Notes: a model not told the origin generated them from the letters alone. A stretch of DNA of 64,000 nucleotides from Ferranicluibacter quercicola (GCF_021168455.1 NZ_JAJOZR010000004.1:248001-312000), one strand, 5' to 3'; shown: positions 18,355 through 27,223, numbered from the stretch's first letter. Program-made: numbers and translations.

Positions 18355-18780
18355 ATGAGTGCCTCTCCGCCACCTGCCCTCGCCTCGTCCGCCATCGTCA
18401 TGCGCAACGGTCGCTACCTGCTCGTGCGCCGCTCCAAGCCGCCGTCCGCCGATATGTTCGCCTTTCCCGGCGGCCGGGCGGAGCCGGGCGAGACGCCGGC
18501 GGAAACGGCCGTGCGGGAGCTGTTCGAGGAGACCGGCATCAGAGGCTCGGCCCCTCGGCTCTTTGCCACCTACGACCTGCCGGCGGACACGGCGGACGGC
18601 GCGGGCGGGCGGCATTTCTTCTTGTCGGTCTTTCGCGTCGAGGCGGATATCGACGCCGAAGCCGTCGCCGGAGACGATGCAGCGAGCCTTGGCTGGTACA
18701 GCGCCGCCGAAATTGCCGACCTGCCGGCGCCACTGAGCGTGCGCGATTGCATCGCCAAGCTGGAAGCCGCGCGGACATGA
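18355..18780 (+). CDS. Nudix hydrolase
   Basis: A 141-aa protein with a complete Nudix box: G40, E46, R54-E55, E58-E59, G61. It is of the ADP-ribose pyrophosphatase/MutT-like type with a short N-terminal strand (SAIVMRNGRYLLVRR). Substrate cannot be assigned. The start has a weak GGAA site eight bases upstream. It probably forms a two-gene unit with the TIGR02301-type protein downstream, whose longest possible frame begins inside its stop codon. Confidence 0.9.
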   Translation: MSASPPPALASSAIVMRNGRYLLVRRSKPPSADMFAFPGGRAEPGETPAETAVRELFEETGIRGSAPRLFATYDLPADTADGAGGRHFFLSVFRVEADIDAEAVAGDDAASLGWYSAAEIADLPAPLSVRDCIAKLEAART

Positions 18781-18830
18781 CGGGACGGCCGGGACTTGCG
18801 AAATCGTGGGAACCGGGCATTTTCGCCGGC

Positions 18831-19271
18831 ATGAAACGGACGATTCCCTTGCGCGCACGCTTCGCCAGCCTTCTCCTGCTGTCCGGCCTGCCGGTTTATA
18901 GCGCTCAGGCGCAGCCGGTGACGGAGCCTGCGCCTGCAGCCCGTGCCGACGTGCAGCCGGCAACGCCGGCGCCGTATGACGCACGGCTTCTGCGGATGGC
19001 GGAAATCGTTGGCTCCGTTACCTATCTGCGCACGCTCTGCGCCGACCCGAAAGCCCGGGAGTGGCGCTCCGACATGCAGGCGCTGATCGATCGGGAGGCC
19101 GGTGCGGAGCCGGATCGCAAGGCTCGGCTGACGGCCGCTTTCAACAGGGGCTATCGCAGTTTCGCCTCGGTCTATACAAGCTGTACACCGAGCGCCGTGC
19201 TGGCCGACCAGCGCTACCGTGACGAAGGGGCAACACTGGCCGCCGAAATCGTCTCGCGCTTCGGAAATTAG
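18831..19271 (+). CDS. TIGR02301-type periplasmic protein of unknown function
   Basis: A 146-aa protein with a clear Sec signal peptide (MKRTIPLRARF, hydrophobic core, cleavage near SAQA). The mature part contains YLRTLCADP and the later TSCTPSAV, giving two cysteines that could form a disulfide; the spacing and the FNRGYRSFASVY segment match what I recall of the TIGR02301 family of alphaproteobacteria. The start at 18831 places the signal peptide at the N-terminus; an alternative ATG at 18777 overlaps the Nudix stop codon and would bury it. No function is known for the family. Confidence 0.75.
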   Translation: MKRTIPLRARFASLLLLSGLPVYSAQAQPVTEPAPAARADVQPATPAPYDARLLRMAEIVGSVTYLRTLCADPKAREWRSDMQALIDREAGAEPDRKARLTAAFNRGYRSFASVYTSCTPSAVLADQRYRDEGATLAAEIVSRFGN

Positions 19272-19396
19272 GGCTCCGTTAACCTTTTTTCGAACGGGCC
19301 ATGTCGTTTCGGTAAAAGACTGCTAGTCTTGTTAAGACCATGGTAACAAGTGCCGCCGCGATTCCGATGCGGCGTGATGTGAAAGCGTATAATTGC

Positions 19397-19666
19397 ATGG
19401 AACGGTCGATGGAACAGAGCCTCAACGAGATCGACGACATGATCGTCCACGAGAAGATGCAGGCGGCGCTGGAACATCAGAACGAGGCCTGGGCCGACGG
19501 CATGGCCGACGGAATCGAGCCCGAGATCATTGCAGACGCCGCCATCGCGCTTGCCATGCGCGAGACGATCCGCCTGCATGGCGAAGACGGTGCCGAGGCC
19601 ATGCTGAATTCGCTTCGCGAGCGCATGCTGGCCGGCGAGTTTTCTCCGCAGCGTTCGCTTCAATAG
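19397..19666 (+). CDS. Hypothetical acidic helical protein (89 aa)
   Basis: A small, acidic, probably all-helical cytosolic protein: NEIDDMIVHEKMQAALEHQ and DAAIALAMRETIRL are amphipathic stretches. No motif is recognised. Start choice is uncertain: ATG 19397 and ATG 19409 are both reasonable, and an ATG at 19340 would add a poorly coding leader. Its upstream region holds a short inverted repeat (AAGACT, three bases, AGTCTT at 19316-19330). I believe similar proteins exist in other rhizobia, but this could not be checked. Confidence 0.62.
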   Translation: MERSMEQSLNEIDDMIVHEKMQAALEHQNEAWADGMADGIEPEIIADAAIALAMRETIRLHGEDGAEAMLNSLRERMLAGEFSPQRSLQ

Positions 19667-19826
19667 CCGCTGCCCGATCCGCACCGTCCCGCACCGCGCA
19701 CTGCGTGGGAAGGGATTCATACAACGCGCTTCACGTCTCTGTTTTGATGCATGTCGTCGTCCCGAACCCGTTCTTCCTTTTCGGGGCCCATGCAAGAGCC
19801 GACGCTTCAGCCGTAACGAGAGTGCC

Positions 19827-20645
19827 ATGACACGTTCGTCGAACAGCCGGACTTCTTCCGCTCTTCTTGGTGCGCTTGCCCTCGCCACCCTTCTTGCCTC
19901 GACATGCCTCGTGCCCGCGGCACCGGCCTTCGCGCTGAGCCAGCTGCGCAGCATCCCGGGGGATGCGGCGGCGGGCGAGCGGGACGCGCCCGCCGAGCAG
20001 GGCAAGGACGAACCGGCTCCGCCGCGCACGCCCAGCGCCATTCCCATGCCCGACCCGCTGGTGAACAAGCCGACGGCGCCGCCGCGGTCGGGCAATGCCG
20101 ACGGCCAGACGCCTGGACAGAAGGCACCGGGACAGCAGCCGCCGGGCAAGACGCCGGCGGCCGAGGCCGAAGAAGGGCCCGTCGAGGTGCTCACCGACAT
20201 CTCCAAGATTCCCAAGCCCGTCGCCCGGATGCGCGAGCTGATCGTCGAGGCCGCCGCCTCCGGCGATATCGAGCGCCTGCGCCCGCTTCTCGGCAAGGGC
20301 GAGACGGCGACCGCGATCGGCGACAGCGAGGAGGAGACCGACCCCGTCGCCGCCGTGAAAGGCCTGTCCGGCGATGCCGACGGGCTCGAAATCCTCGCCA
20401 TCATGCTCGACGTGCTCTCCACGGGCTTCACCGTGATCGACAAGGGAACGCCGGACGAAATGTATGTCTGGCCCTATTTTGCCGCCAAGTCGCTCGACAG
20501 CCTGACGCCGCCGGAAAAAGTGGACCTGATGCGCCTCGTCACGGCCGGCGACGTCGCAGCCATGCAGGAGTTCGGCAGCTACAATTTCTACCGCATCGGC
20601 ATCACCCCCGACGGGCAGTGGAAGTTCTTCATCGGCGGCGATTGA
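19827..20645 (+). CDS. Conserved secreted protein of unknown function (272 aa)
   Basis: Signal peptide at the N-terminus (positively charged, then LLGALALATLLAST, probable cleavage after PAFA), then a Pro/Gly-rich linker (about residues 45-115) and a C-terminal globular part with repeated acidic helices (PVARMRELIVEAAASGDIERLRPLL) and the ending RIGITPDGQWKFFIGGD. No catalytic motif seen. The linker suggests an exported or envelope-spanning position. It stands alone, followed by ygfZ about 190 bases later. Confidence 0.72.
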   Translation: MTRSSNSRTSSALLGALALATLLASTCLVPAAPAFALSQLRSIPGDAAAGERDAPAEQGKDEPAPPRTPSAIPMPDPLVNKPTAPPRSGNADGQTPGQKAPGQQPPGKTPAAEAEEGPVEVLTDISKIPKPVARMRELIVEAAASGDIERLRPLLGKGETATAIGDSEEETDPVAAVKGLSGDADGLEILAIMLDVLSTGFTVIDKGTPDEMYVWPYFAAKSLDSLTPPEKVDLMRLVTAGDVAAMQEFGSYNFYRIGITPDGQWKFFIGGD

Positions 20646-20837
20646 CGCCGGATTGCTGTCGGCACCGGCAGACGCTTGCAGCACGACCGGCGAAAGCCTA
20701 CCTTTTGACGACCCGCAGCGTGCCTCCTGCCACTCCGATCCCTCGGGTGGCGAGAGTGCGCGGGTCAGCGCTCGCACCCTGTCGGGGACGCGTCTCACTT
20801 TGCATTTGCAGGGCGTCCAGCCCTTTCAGGATCGACC

Positions 20838-21698
20838 ATGTCTCTTTTCGCAGTCCCCGATCGCGCGCTCGTCACCGTTTCCGGAGAGACGGCGGTCGAA
20901 TTTCTGCAGGCGCTGATCACCACCGATGTCGTGCAGCTGGCCGCGGACGAGGTACGCCCCGGCGCGCTGCTGACGCCGCAGGGCAAGATCCTGTTCGATT
21001 TTCTGGTGAGCCGGACGACAACAGGCGTGCGGATCGAGACCAGCGCGGAACAGGCGCCTGCCCTTCTCAAGCGACTGACGCTCTACAAGCTCCGTGCGCC
21101 GATCACGCTCGCTCTCGACACCGAGACCGCGGTCGCCGTGTCGTTCGATGCGGTCGAGGGTGCGCTGCTCGACGTGCGCTTTGCAACGTCGGGCTCTCGC
21201 GCCTACCGGGTCTATGGCATCGCGGGCATCGCAGACACCGAGGGACGGGTGGATGCCGCGCGGATCGCGGCCGGCATTGCGGTGTCCGGCGCGGACTATG
21301 CGCTGCAGGACGCCTTTCCGCACGACATCCTGCTGGACAGGAATGGCGGGCTTTCGTTCCGTAAGGGCTGCTATGTCGGGCAGGAGGTCGTCTCCCGCAT
21401 GCAGCACCGGGGAACCGCGCGGCGGCGCGTGGTGACGGTCGAGGGCGCGTCCGACCTGCCGGCGTCCGGCACCGCCATCACGGCCGGCGGCAAGCCGATC
21501 GGCACGCTCGGCAGCGTGGCAGGGCGCTCGGGTCTCGCCATCGTCCGGACCGACAAGGTGGGCGACGCGCTGGCGAGCGGAACGGACATCCTGGCGGACG
21601 ACGTCACGCTGACGCTGGCACTGCCCGCCTGGACCGGGCTTGCCTTTCCCGTGCCGTCGCCCGATGTCGCGCCGGAACCGTCGGAGGCTGGCGCCTGA
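20838..21698 (+). CDS. ygfZ: Folate-binding protein YgfZ (iron-sulfur cluster biogenesis)
   Basis: Tetrahydrofolate-binding protein of the GcvT-like fold that supports assembly or repair of certain Fe-S enzymes such as MiaB. The YgfZ signature KGCYVGQE (near residues 176-183) is intact, with the conserved cysteine and the following SRMQHRG. Length 286 aa. The start has AGGA eight bases upstream. Its stop (TGATG) overlaps the start of the HD-domain gene, beginning a run of four coupled genes. Confidence 0.9.
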   Translation: MSLFAVPDRALVTVSGETAVEFLQALITTDVVQLAADEVRPGALLTPQGKILFDFLVSRTTTGVRIETSAEQAPALLKRLTLYKLRAPITLALDTETAVAVSFDAVEGALLDVRFATSGSRAYRVYGIAGIADTEGRVDAARIAAGIAVSGADYALQDAFPHDILLDRNGGLSFRKGCYVGQEVVSRMQHRGTARRRVVTVEGASDLPASGTAITAGGKPIGTLGSVAGRSGLAIVRTDKVGDALASGTDILADDVTLTLALPAWTGLAFPVPSPDVAPEPSEAGA

Positions 21699-22315
21699 TG
21701 TCGCCACGGGCCTGGCAGCGCATGCTTTCCGGCCGGCGGCTGGATCTGCTCGATCCCTCGCCGCTCGATGTCGAGCTTTCCGACATCGCGCACGGGCTTG
21801 CGCGCGTGGCGCGGTGGAACGGGCAGACGGATGGGCCGCATGCCTTTTCGGTCGCCCAGCACTCTCTCGTCGTCGAGGAAATCTTTCGCCGCAACGGTCG
21901 CCCAAGTGCTGCGGACTGCCAGATGGCACTGCTGCACGATGCGCCGGAATATGTGATCGGCGACATGATCTCGCCGTTCAAGGCCGTCGTCGGCGGTGGC
22001 TACAAGGCGGTCGAGAAGCGGCTGGAAGGCGCGATCCACCTGCGCTTCGGCCTGCCGCCGATCACGCCGGAGGCGGTGAAGGAGCGGATCAAGAAGGCCG
22101 ACCAGATCGCCGCCTTTTTCGAGGCGACCGTGCTGGCCGGCTTCACGCTGGAGGAAGCCCGCCGCATCTTCGGGCAGCCGCGCGGCATCACCTGCGACAT
22201 GCTGACGATGGAGCCCCTGCCCGCGCTCGAGGCGCAACGGCTCTTCATCGCGCGGTTCGAGGCGATCGAAGCGGAGCGCGCGGGCATCCGCGTTTCGGAA
22301 AGAGCGGGATCATGA
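21698..22315 (+). CDS. HD-domain phosphohydrolase (YfbR-like)
   Basis: A 205-aa metal-dependent HD protein. It has an N-terminal histidine in AQHSLVVEE, LLHDAPEYVIGD near residue 80 and a later aspartate in KKADQIAAFFE, the H-HD-D arrangement of YfbR-type 5'-nucleotidases, which act on deoxynucleoside monophosphates. The start overlaps the ygfZ stop by one base, and its own stop overlaps the phosphatase start (ATGA), so all are translated in a coupled way. Substrate is inferred from family only. Confidence 0.85.
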   Translation: MSPRAWQRMLSGRRLDLLDPSPLDVELSDIAHGLARVARWNGQTDGPHAFSVAQHSLVVEEIFRRNGRPSAADCQMALLHDAPEYVIGDMISPFKAVVGGGYKAVEKRLEGAIHLRFGLPPITPEAVKERIKKADQIAAFFEATVLAGFTLEEARRIFGQPRGITCDMLTMEPLPALEAQRLFIARFEAIEAERAGIRVSERAGS

Positions 22316-22860
22316 GCGTCATCATCGTTTCGCCGCTGGCGCGGATCGGCGAAATGGCCGTCCGGCATGGCTGTCGCGACATGCTGAGCCTGATGGCCGT
22401 CGGGCACACGTTTCACCGGCCGGGCATGATCGCCGCCGGGCGCCATCTGACGCTCGGCCTGAACGACATCACCTTTGCCGGCAATGACAAGCTGATCGCG
22501 CCCGCCGAAGAGCATGTGGACGGCATCGTCGCCTTTGCCCGCGGCTGGCAGCGGGAGACGCCGCTGCTCGTTCACTGCTGGATGGGCGTTTCCCGCTCGC
22601 CCGCCGCCGCCGCCATCGCCGCGCTGGCCATCGCGCCGGATCAGGACGACGACGCGCTGGCCGACCGGTTGCGCGCGGCATCGCCCTTTGCCACGCCCAA
22701 TGCACGGCTGATCGCCATCGGCGATGCCATGCTCGGCCGCAACGGCCGGCTGATCGCGGCCATGAAGCGCATCGGCCGCGGCAAGGACGCGGATGGCAAC
22801 ACGCCGTTCGTCTTCGATCCGAACCCGTCTGCCGCCGTGGTATCCGCCGATGCCGGGTGA
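22312..22860 (+). CDS. Dual-specificity/tyrosine phosphatase-like protein
   Basis: A 182-aa protein with the phosphatase P-loop HCWMGVSRS near residues 88-96 (the C-x5-R catalytic loop) in the context of a general acid loop around FAGNDKLIAPAEEH. I recognise similar proteins next to HD and regulator genes in rhizobia, but the natural substrate is unknown. The start is the ATGA overlap with the HD gene. The next gene starts 11 bases before its stop. Confidence 0.8.
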   Translation: MSVIIVSPLARIGEMAVRHGCRDMLSLMAVGHTFHRPGMIAAGRHLTLGLNDITFAGNDKLIAPAEEHVDGIVAFARGWQRETPLLVHCWMGVSRSPAAAAIAALAIAPDQDDDALADRLRAASPFATPNARLIAIGDAMLGRNGRLIAAMKRIGRGKDADGNTPFVFDPNPSAAVVSADAG

Positions 22861-23827
22861 GGCCGCGCGGGGCGGCATGACCGTCGAAATCGGCCTGAAC
22901 GCCGCCATCGTCGCGATGGTGGAGCGGTCGCCGCGCATTCTCGTCGTCAGTAAAGGCGGCGATGGCGGGCGGGATGCCCTGCCCTTCGGCCCGTTCGACC
23001 CCGCCACGCACCGCACCTTCGAAACCAGCCTGCGCGCGCGCGTCGAGCAGCAGACGGCGCTCGATCTCGGCTATATCGAACAGCTCTACACCTTCGGCGA
23101 CCGGGGCCGGCAGCGGCTGGCCAACGAAGACCGCCTGCACATGGTCTCCGTCGGATACCTCGCGCTGACCCGCAGCGATGCGGAGACGACCCTGCGCCTC
23201 TCGCAGGCCGGCGCCGACTGGCGGGACTGGTATGTCTACCTGCCGTGGGAGGACTGGCGGCACGGGCGCCCGCCGGTGCTCGATCGCGTCATCCTGCCGG
23301 CGCTCGCCACCTGGGAGCGCGCGGACCCCGCCAGCCGCCGCAGCCGCATCCGGCTCGCCTTCGGGCTTGACGATTTCCCCTTCGACGAGGAGCGCGTGCT
23401 GGAGCGGTACGAGCTGCTCTACGAGGCCGGGCTGGTGGCCGAGGCGGCCAGCGACGCTGAGGGGCACGACGCCGCCGACGCGGGCCAGCCGGGCGAACCG
23501 GTCGGTCAGGCCATGCGCCACGATCACCGCCGGATCGTTGCCACGGCGGTGGCGCGGCTGCGCGGCAAGATCAAATACCGGCCCGTCATCTTCGAACTCA
23601 TGCCGCCGGCGTTCACGCTGACGGACCTGCAGGGCGCGGTCGAGGCAATCTCCGGGCGACACCTGCACAAGCAGAACTTTCGCCGCCTGGTGGAGGGCGC
23701 AGCGCTCGTGGAGCCGACAGGCATGGCGACCAGCGCGACAGGCGGACGCCCGGCCGCGCTCTTCCGGTTTCGCCGCCAGATCCTCGACGAGCGACCGGCA
23801 CCGGGCCTGAAGCTCGGCAGCCGCTGA
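22850..23827 (+). CDS. nadQ: NrtR/NadQ-type regulator of NAD synthesis
   Basis: A 325-aa protein with an N-terminal Nudix-like domain (about residues 10-190) in which the catalytic Nudix box is missing, and a C-terminal winged helix (about 225-310) with KYRPVIFELMPPAFTLTDL and NFRRLVEG, the DNA-binding part seen in NrtR proteins. In Rhizobiales a family named NadQ with this layout is known to control nadABC, and nadABC lies about 6 kb away in this window with a palindrome at its promoter. Start choice: ATG 22850 overlaps the upstream gene; ATG 22877 is an alternative. The specific assignment as NadQ is inference from family and context; the Nudix-like regulator call itself is firm. Confidence 0.76.
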   Translation: MPGEAARGGMTVEIGLNAAIVAMVERSPRILVVSKGGDGGRDALPFGPFDPATHRTFETSLRARVEQQTALDLGYIEQLYTFGDRGRQRLANEDRLHMVSVGYLALTRSDAETTLRLSQAGADWRDWYVYLPWEDWRHGRPPVLDRVILPALATWERADPASRRSRIRLAFGLDDFPFDEERVLERYELLYEAGLVAEAASDAEGHDAADAGQPGEPVGQAMRHDHRRIVATAVARLRGKIKYRPVIFELMPPAFTLTDLQGAVEAISGRHLHKQNFRRLVEGAALVEPTGMATSATGGRPAALFRFRRQILDERPAPGLKLGSR

Positions 23828-23906
23828 GCGTATCAAAGCCGACCCGACCGGTTGACCCCCAAGGCTTGCGCCCCATGTCCCCTCCTTCCAACGAAGAGGG
23901 CCTTTC

Positions 23907-24761
23907 ATGGAACCACAACAGCCGGACGTCATCCTTGCCACCCGAACGGCGCTTAGCCAGGCGTCGGCTCTCGCCGTGCAATATTCCTTCTCGATCGTCG
24001 GGGCGCTGGTGCTGCTCTGCGCCGGCTGGCTGATCGCGCGGCTGCTGCACAACTGGGCCTATGCCGGCCTCAAGCGCGTTCATGGCATCGACGAGACGCT
24101 GGCGCGATTCTTTTCCAACATCATCCGCTACGCTCTGCTGGTGCTGGTGTTCGTGACGGTGCTCGGCCAGTTCGGCGTGCAGACAGCCTCGATCATCGCG
24201 GCGCTCGGCGCCGCCGGTCTCGCCATCGGTCTGGCGCTGCAGGGCACGCTGCAGAACATCGCGGCCGGCATCATGCTGCTCGTCCTCCGGCCCTTCCGGG
24301 TGGGCGAATCCATCGAGACATCGAGCGTGGCCGGCACGATCCGGGAGATCGGGCTTTTCGCCACCGAACTCGTGGATTCCGACGGCGTCTACCGGCTGGC
24401 GCCGAATTCGACGCTGTGGAACACACCGGTGCGCAATTTCAGCCGCCTGCCGACGCGCAAGCATGATCTGACGATCTCGATCCCGGCCGATCAGGACATT
24501 GATGAGGCGATGCAGAAGCTGCTGGATATCGCCCGCGGGAACGACACGGTGCTGAAGACGCCGGCGCCGAGCGTGTTCATCGCCGAGCTTTCGGGCGACG
24601 ACGCGACCGTCACGCTGCGCTACTGGGTCTCCACGCCGAACTGGTGGGCGACGACGCGCAGCATGCTGAAACGGGTGAAGGACGAATTCGCGGTAAAGCC
24701 GGAGCCCGAGGCCCCAAGGGATGAGGACCGGGGCGACGGCCCCGGTCCTTTCGATGCATGA
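23907..24761 (+). CDS. mscS: Small-conductance mechanosensitive channel (MscS family)
   Basis: Inner-membrane heptameric channel that opens under osmotic downshock. The 284-aa protein has three transmembrane segments (about residues 24-46, 68-90, 94-120), the pore helix rich in Gly/Ala (AALGAAGLAIGLALQG) and the cytoplasmic beta domain with LRPFRVGE and PNSTLWNTPV. It has the short three-helix architecture of E. coli MscS. Its last codons overlap a strong hairpin (24725-24748). Confidence 0.92.
   Translation: MEPQQPDVILATRTALSQASALAVQYSFSIVGALVLLCAGWLIARLLHNWAYAGLKRVHGIDETLARFFSNIIRYALLVLVFVTVLGQFGVQTASIIAALGAAGLAIGLALQGTLQNIAAGIMLLVLRPFRVGESIETSSVAGTIREIGLFATELVDSDGVYRLAPNSTLWNTPVRNFSRLPTRKHDLTISIPADQDIDEAMQKLLDIARGNDTVLKTPAPSVFIAELSGDDATVTLRYWVSTPNWWATTRSMLKRVKDEFAVKPEPEAPRDEDRGDGPGPFDA
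24725..24748 (+). terminator. Rho-independent terminator inside the 3' end of mscS
   Basis: Nine perfect G-C-rich pairs (GGACCGGGG and CCCCGGTCC) with a six-base loop, followed by TTTC. The hairpin lies within the last coding codons, finishing 11 bases before the stop codon ends at 24761. It therefore both encodes residues of the C-terminal tail and should terminate transcription before sodC on the other strand. Confidence 0.55.
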
Positions 24762-24779
24762 TCCGTCGCGCGGGCGACC

Positions 24780-25307
24780 TTACTTGATGACGGCGCAGGC
24801 GAGACGATCACCGGCGTCGCCGGAGGGCTGACTGCGGTTGTCGTCGGCCTTGGCGTGGATCATCAGGGCGCGCCCGCGGATGCCGTTGGCCTTGTCGTCC
24901 AGCGTCACCATGCTGTTGAAGACCTGTGCGCGGAGCGTTCCATCGGCGCCGACATACTGGTTGGGCATGTCGCCGGCATGCGGGCCGTTGGCGGCGAGAA
25001 AACCGTGCTCCGTCTTGTCCGGATTGAAATGGCCGCCGGCCGAGGCGTGAGCATGCGCCGGATCGCATTTCCCGGTCTCGTGCACGTGGAAGGCAACCCA
25101 GGTACCGGCCGGAAGGCCGGTCACCTCGACCTCCATCAGCACGCCGTGCTTTCCGGCGGTCAGGAGCGCGCGTCCGGTCTCCTTGTCGTCCTTGCCGACG
25201 AAGCTCGCGCTTGCCGTCTGGGACTGCATCTGCGCGGTGGCGGGCACTGCGGCGACAATGGTGGCCGCAAGCGTGGCTGCAGCGAGGGTGGTGATCGTAG
25301 AGGTCAT
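24780..25307 (-). CDS. sodC: Periplasmic Cu/Zn superoxide dismutase
   Basis: A 175-aa SodC with a signal peptide (MTSTITTLAAATLAATIVA, cleavage near TAQ). Copper and zinc ligands are visible in FHVHETGKCDPAHAH, SAGGHFNP, GPHAGDMPN and IHAKADD; the cysteine pair C in GKCDP and C in RLACAVI would form the conserved disulfide. The ATG at 25307 has AAGGGAAG upstream; the frame is open to 25442 but that part is not coding-like. It converges on mscS with 18 bases between stops. Confidence 0.95.
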   Translation of the reverse strand: MTSTITTLAAATLAATIVAAVPATAQMQSQTASASFVGKDDKETGRALLTAGKHGVLMEVEVTGLPAGTWVAFHVHETGKCDPAHAHASAGGHFNPDKTEHGFLAANGPHAGDMPNQYVGADGTLRAQVFNSMVTLDDKANGIRGRALMIHAKADDNRSQPSGDAGDRLACAVIK

Positions 25308-25471
25308 GGTGGTTCTTCCCTTCGTTTCGTGGCGCTCGTGTCTATCGGCTCTGGTCTTCCAGCACCTCGGGAGTAGTCCCGGCGTATTCGAAGAATGGCA
25401 TGAACCCAACGTCCCGGGCTGCGCGAGGTTCCCCGCACACATGCGTGACGGCCGGCCGACGCCACCCGACG

Positions 25472-26200
25472 TCAGAAGAAGCGGACGACGGACGTGGCGA
25501 TGATGATCATCGAGACGGCGACCATCAGGGGACGGATGGGCAGGTGCTTGACGATGTAGGCGCCGATCGGGGCTGCGAGAACGCCACCGATGATCAGGCC
25601 CACCGCCGCGTCGAGCTGCGACCAGCCGAGCGTGACGATGAAGGTGGCGGAGATCGTCAGCGTCACGGCGAATTCGGTGAGGCTGGTGGAGCCGATGACC
25701 TTCTTCGGATCATGGCCACGTCCGATCAGCGAGGTGGTGACGATCGGCCCCCAGCCGCCGCCACCCGCCGCATCGAGGCCGCCGCCGGCAAAGCCCACCA
25801 GCGGCACGGTCCAGTCGTGCACGTCGCGCTGGAACAGCGGCCGGAACGCCTTGATGAGAATATAGATGCCGATGAGGATGAGGTAGACGGAGATGAAGGG
25901 CTCGATGACCTTGCCGTCGATGTTGGAGAGGACATAGGCGCCGAGAATGCCGCCGATCATGCCGGCCGGTGCCAGCCGCATCACGAGCTTCCAGTTGACA
26001 TTGCGCTGCCAGACATGAGAGGCGCCGGAGGCCGCCGTGGTGAAGACCTCCGTGATGTGCGTCATGGCGCTCGCCACCGCCGGCGGCATGCCGAAGGCGA
26101 GCAGAGCGGTGGTACAGAGGACCCCGAAGGCCATGCCGAGCGCGCCATCGACCAGCTGCGCGAAAAAGCCGATGAGGATGAACATCCAGATGTCGCTCAA
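25472..26200 (-). CDS. Sulfite exporter TauE/SafE-family permease
   Basis: A 242-aa polytopic protein with about seven to eight hydrophobic segments and the TSUP signatures LVDGALGMAFG near the start and GGLDAAGGGGWGPI in the second half. Family members move organosulfur compounds or sulfite out of the cell; the true substrate is unknown. It lies 62 bases downstream of nadC on the same strand and could be read with the nad operon. Confidence 0.9.
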   Translation of the reverse strand: MSDIWMFILIGFFAQLVDGALGMAFGVLCTTALLAFGMPPAVASAMTHITEVFTTAASGASHVWQRNVNWKLVMRLAPAGMIGGILGAYVLSNIDGKVIEPFISVYLILIGIYILIKAFRPLFQRDVHDWTVPLVGFAGGGLDAAGGGGWGPIVTTSLIGRGHDPKKVIGSTSLTEFAVTLTISATFIVTLGWSQLDAAVGLIIGGVLAAPIGAYIVKHLPIRPLMVAVSMIIIATSVVRFF

Positions 26201-26262
26201 ATGCCGTCTCCGTTGTCGTTATGCTGCGCAGAGCTCTGCCGGGCGCGACAGGATCTGCTTCG

Positions 26263-27171
26263 TCAGGGTCTGCCAATGTCGATGTCGAGACCGATATCGA
26301 GCGTCGGCGCCGCCATGGTGATCTTCGACGTGGAGATATAGTCCACGCCCGTCTCGGCAATGGCGGCGATGGTGGCGAGATCGACGTTTCCGGACGCTTC
26401 GAGACGCGTGCGCCGACGGTCGGTCGCGTAGACATCGGCAGAGAGTTGCCAATGCGCGGCATTCAGCGCCACGGCCTCGCGCAGGAGGTCCGGGCCCATA
26501 TTGTCGAGGAGGATGGCATCGGGCGTGGCCGACAGCGCTTGCTCCATCTGCTCCAGCCCGTCCACCTCGACCTCCACCCTGACCAGATGGCCCGCATAGG
26601 CTTGTGCTGCGCGGATGGCAGGTGCAACGCCGCCGGACACGGCGATATGGTTGTCCTTGATCAGGATCGCATCGTCGAGGCCATAGCGGTGATTGGACCC
26701 GCCGCCGAGCCGCACGGCATATTTTTCGACGGCGCGCAGGCCCGGCAGCGTCTTGCGCGTGCAGCAGACCTTGGCAGCCGTATGGGCGATGGCCTCGGCA
26801 TAGCGGGCGGTGGTGGTGGCGACACCGCTCAGATGCATGAGAAAGTTCAGCGCCACCCGCTCCGCCGACAGGAGCCCGCGCGCCGGACCGGAGATGCGGG
26901 CGATGGTGGTGCCGGGGGCGACACGATCGCCGTCGTTTGCCAGAGCCTCGAAGACGAGTGACGGATCCACGAGGCGGAAGGCGGCGCGGGCAAGATCGAG
27001 CCCGGCGACGACGCCGGCGTCCCGGACGTTCATCGCCGCCGTCGCCGTGAGATGCGGGGCAATGGTGGCCGCCGTGGTGATATCGCCGGCGCGGCCGAGA
27101 TCTTCGATCAGGGCGGCGCGGACGATATCCTCGACCATGAGCGTGGGCATGTAGGGGGGAAGAGCGGTCAT
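26263..27171 (-). CDS. nadC: Quinolinate phosphoribosyltransferase (nicotinate-nucleotide pyrophosphorylase)
   Basis: Third step of de novo NAD synthesis: quinolinate plus PRPP gives nicotinic acid mononucleotide. Conserved segments CCTRKTLPGLRAVEK, GGGSNHRYGL, LIKDNHIA and STSKITMAAP are present. At 302 aa it is slightly longer than E. coli NadC. The extra length lies between LLDNMGP and LEASGNV, where about 14 residues (around WQLSADVYATDR) are inserted; I believe this insertion occurs in some rhizobial NadC proteins but could not check. It follows nadB by 52 bases. The ribosome-binding site is weak. Confidence 0.95.
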   Translation of the reverse strand: MTALPPYMPTLMVEDIVRAALIEDLGRAGDITTAATIAPHLTATAAMNVRDAGVVAGLDLARAAFRLVDPSLVFEALANDGDRVAPGTTIARISGPARGLLSAERVALNFLMHLSGVATTTARYAEAIAHTAAKVCCTRKTLPGLRAVEKYAVRLGGGSNHRYGLDDAILIKDNHIAVSGGVAPAIRAAQAYAGHLVRVEVEVDGLEQMEQALSATPDAILLDNMGPDLLREAVALNAAHWQLSADVYATDRRRTRLEASGNVDLATIAAIAETGVDYISTSKITMAAPTLDIGLDIDIGRP

Positions 27172-27223
27172 CGAGGGGTCTTTCGAAAGAATGGCGTGCC
27201 GACAGGTGCAAGCACCGGTGTCG

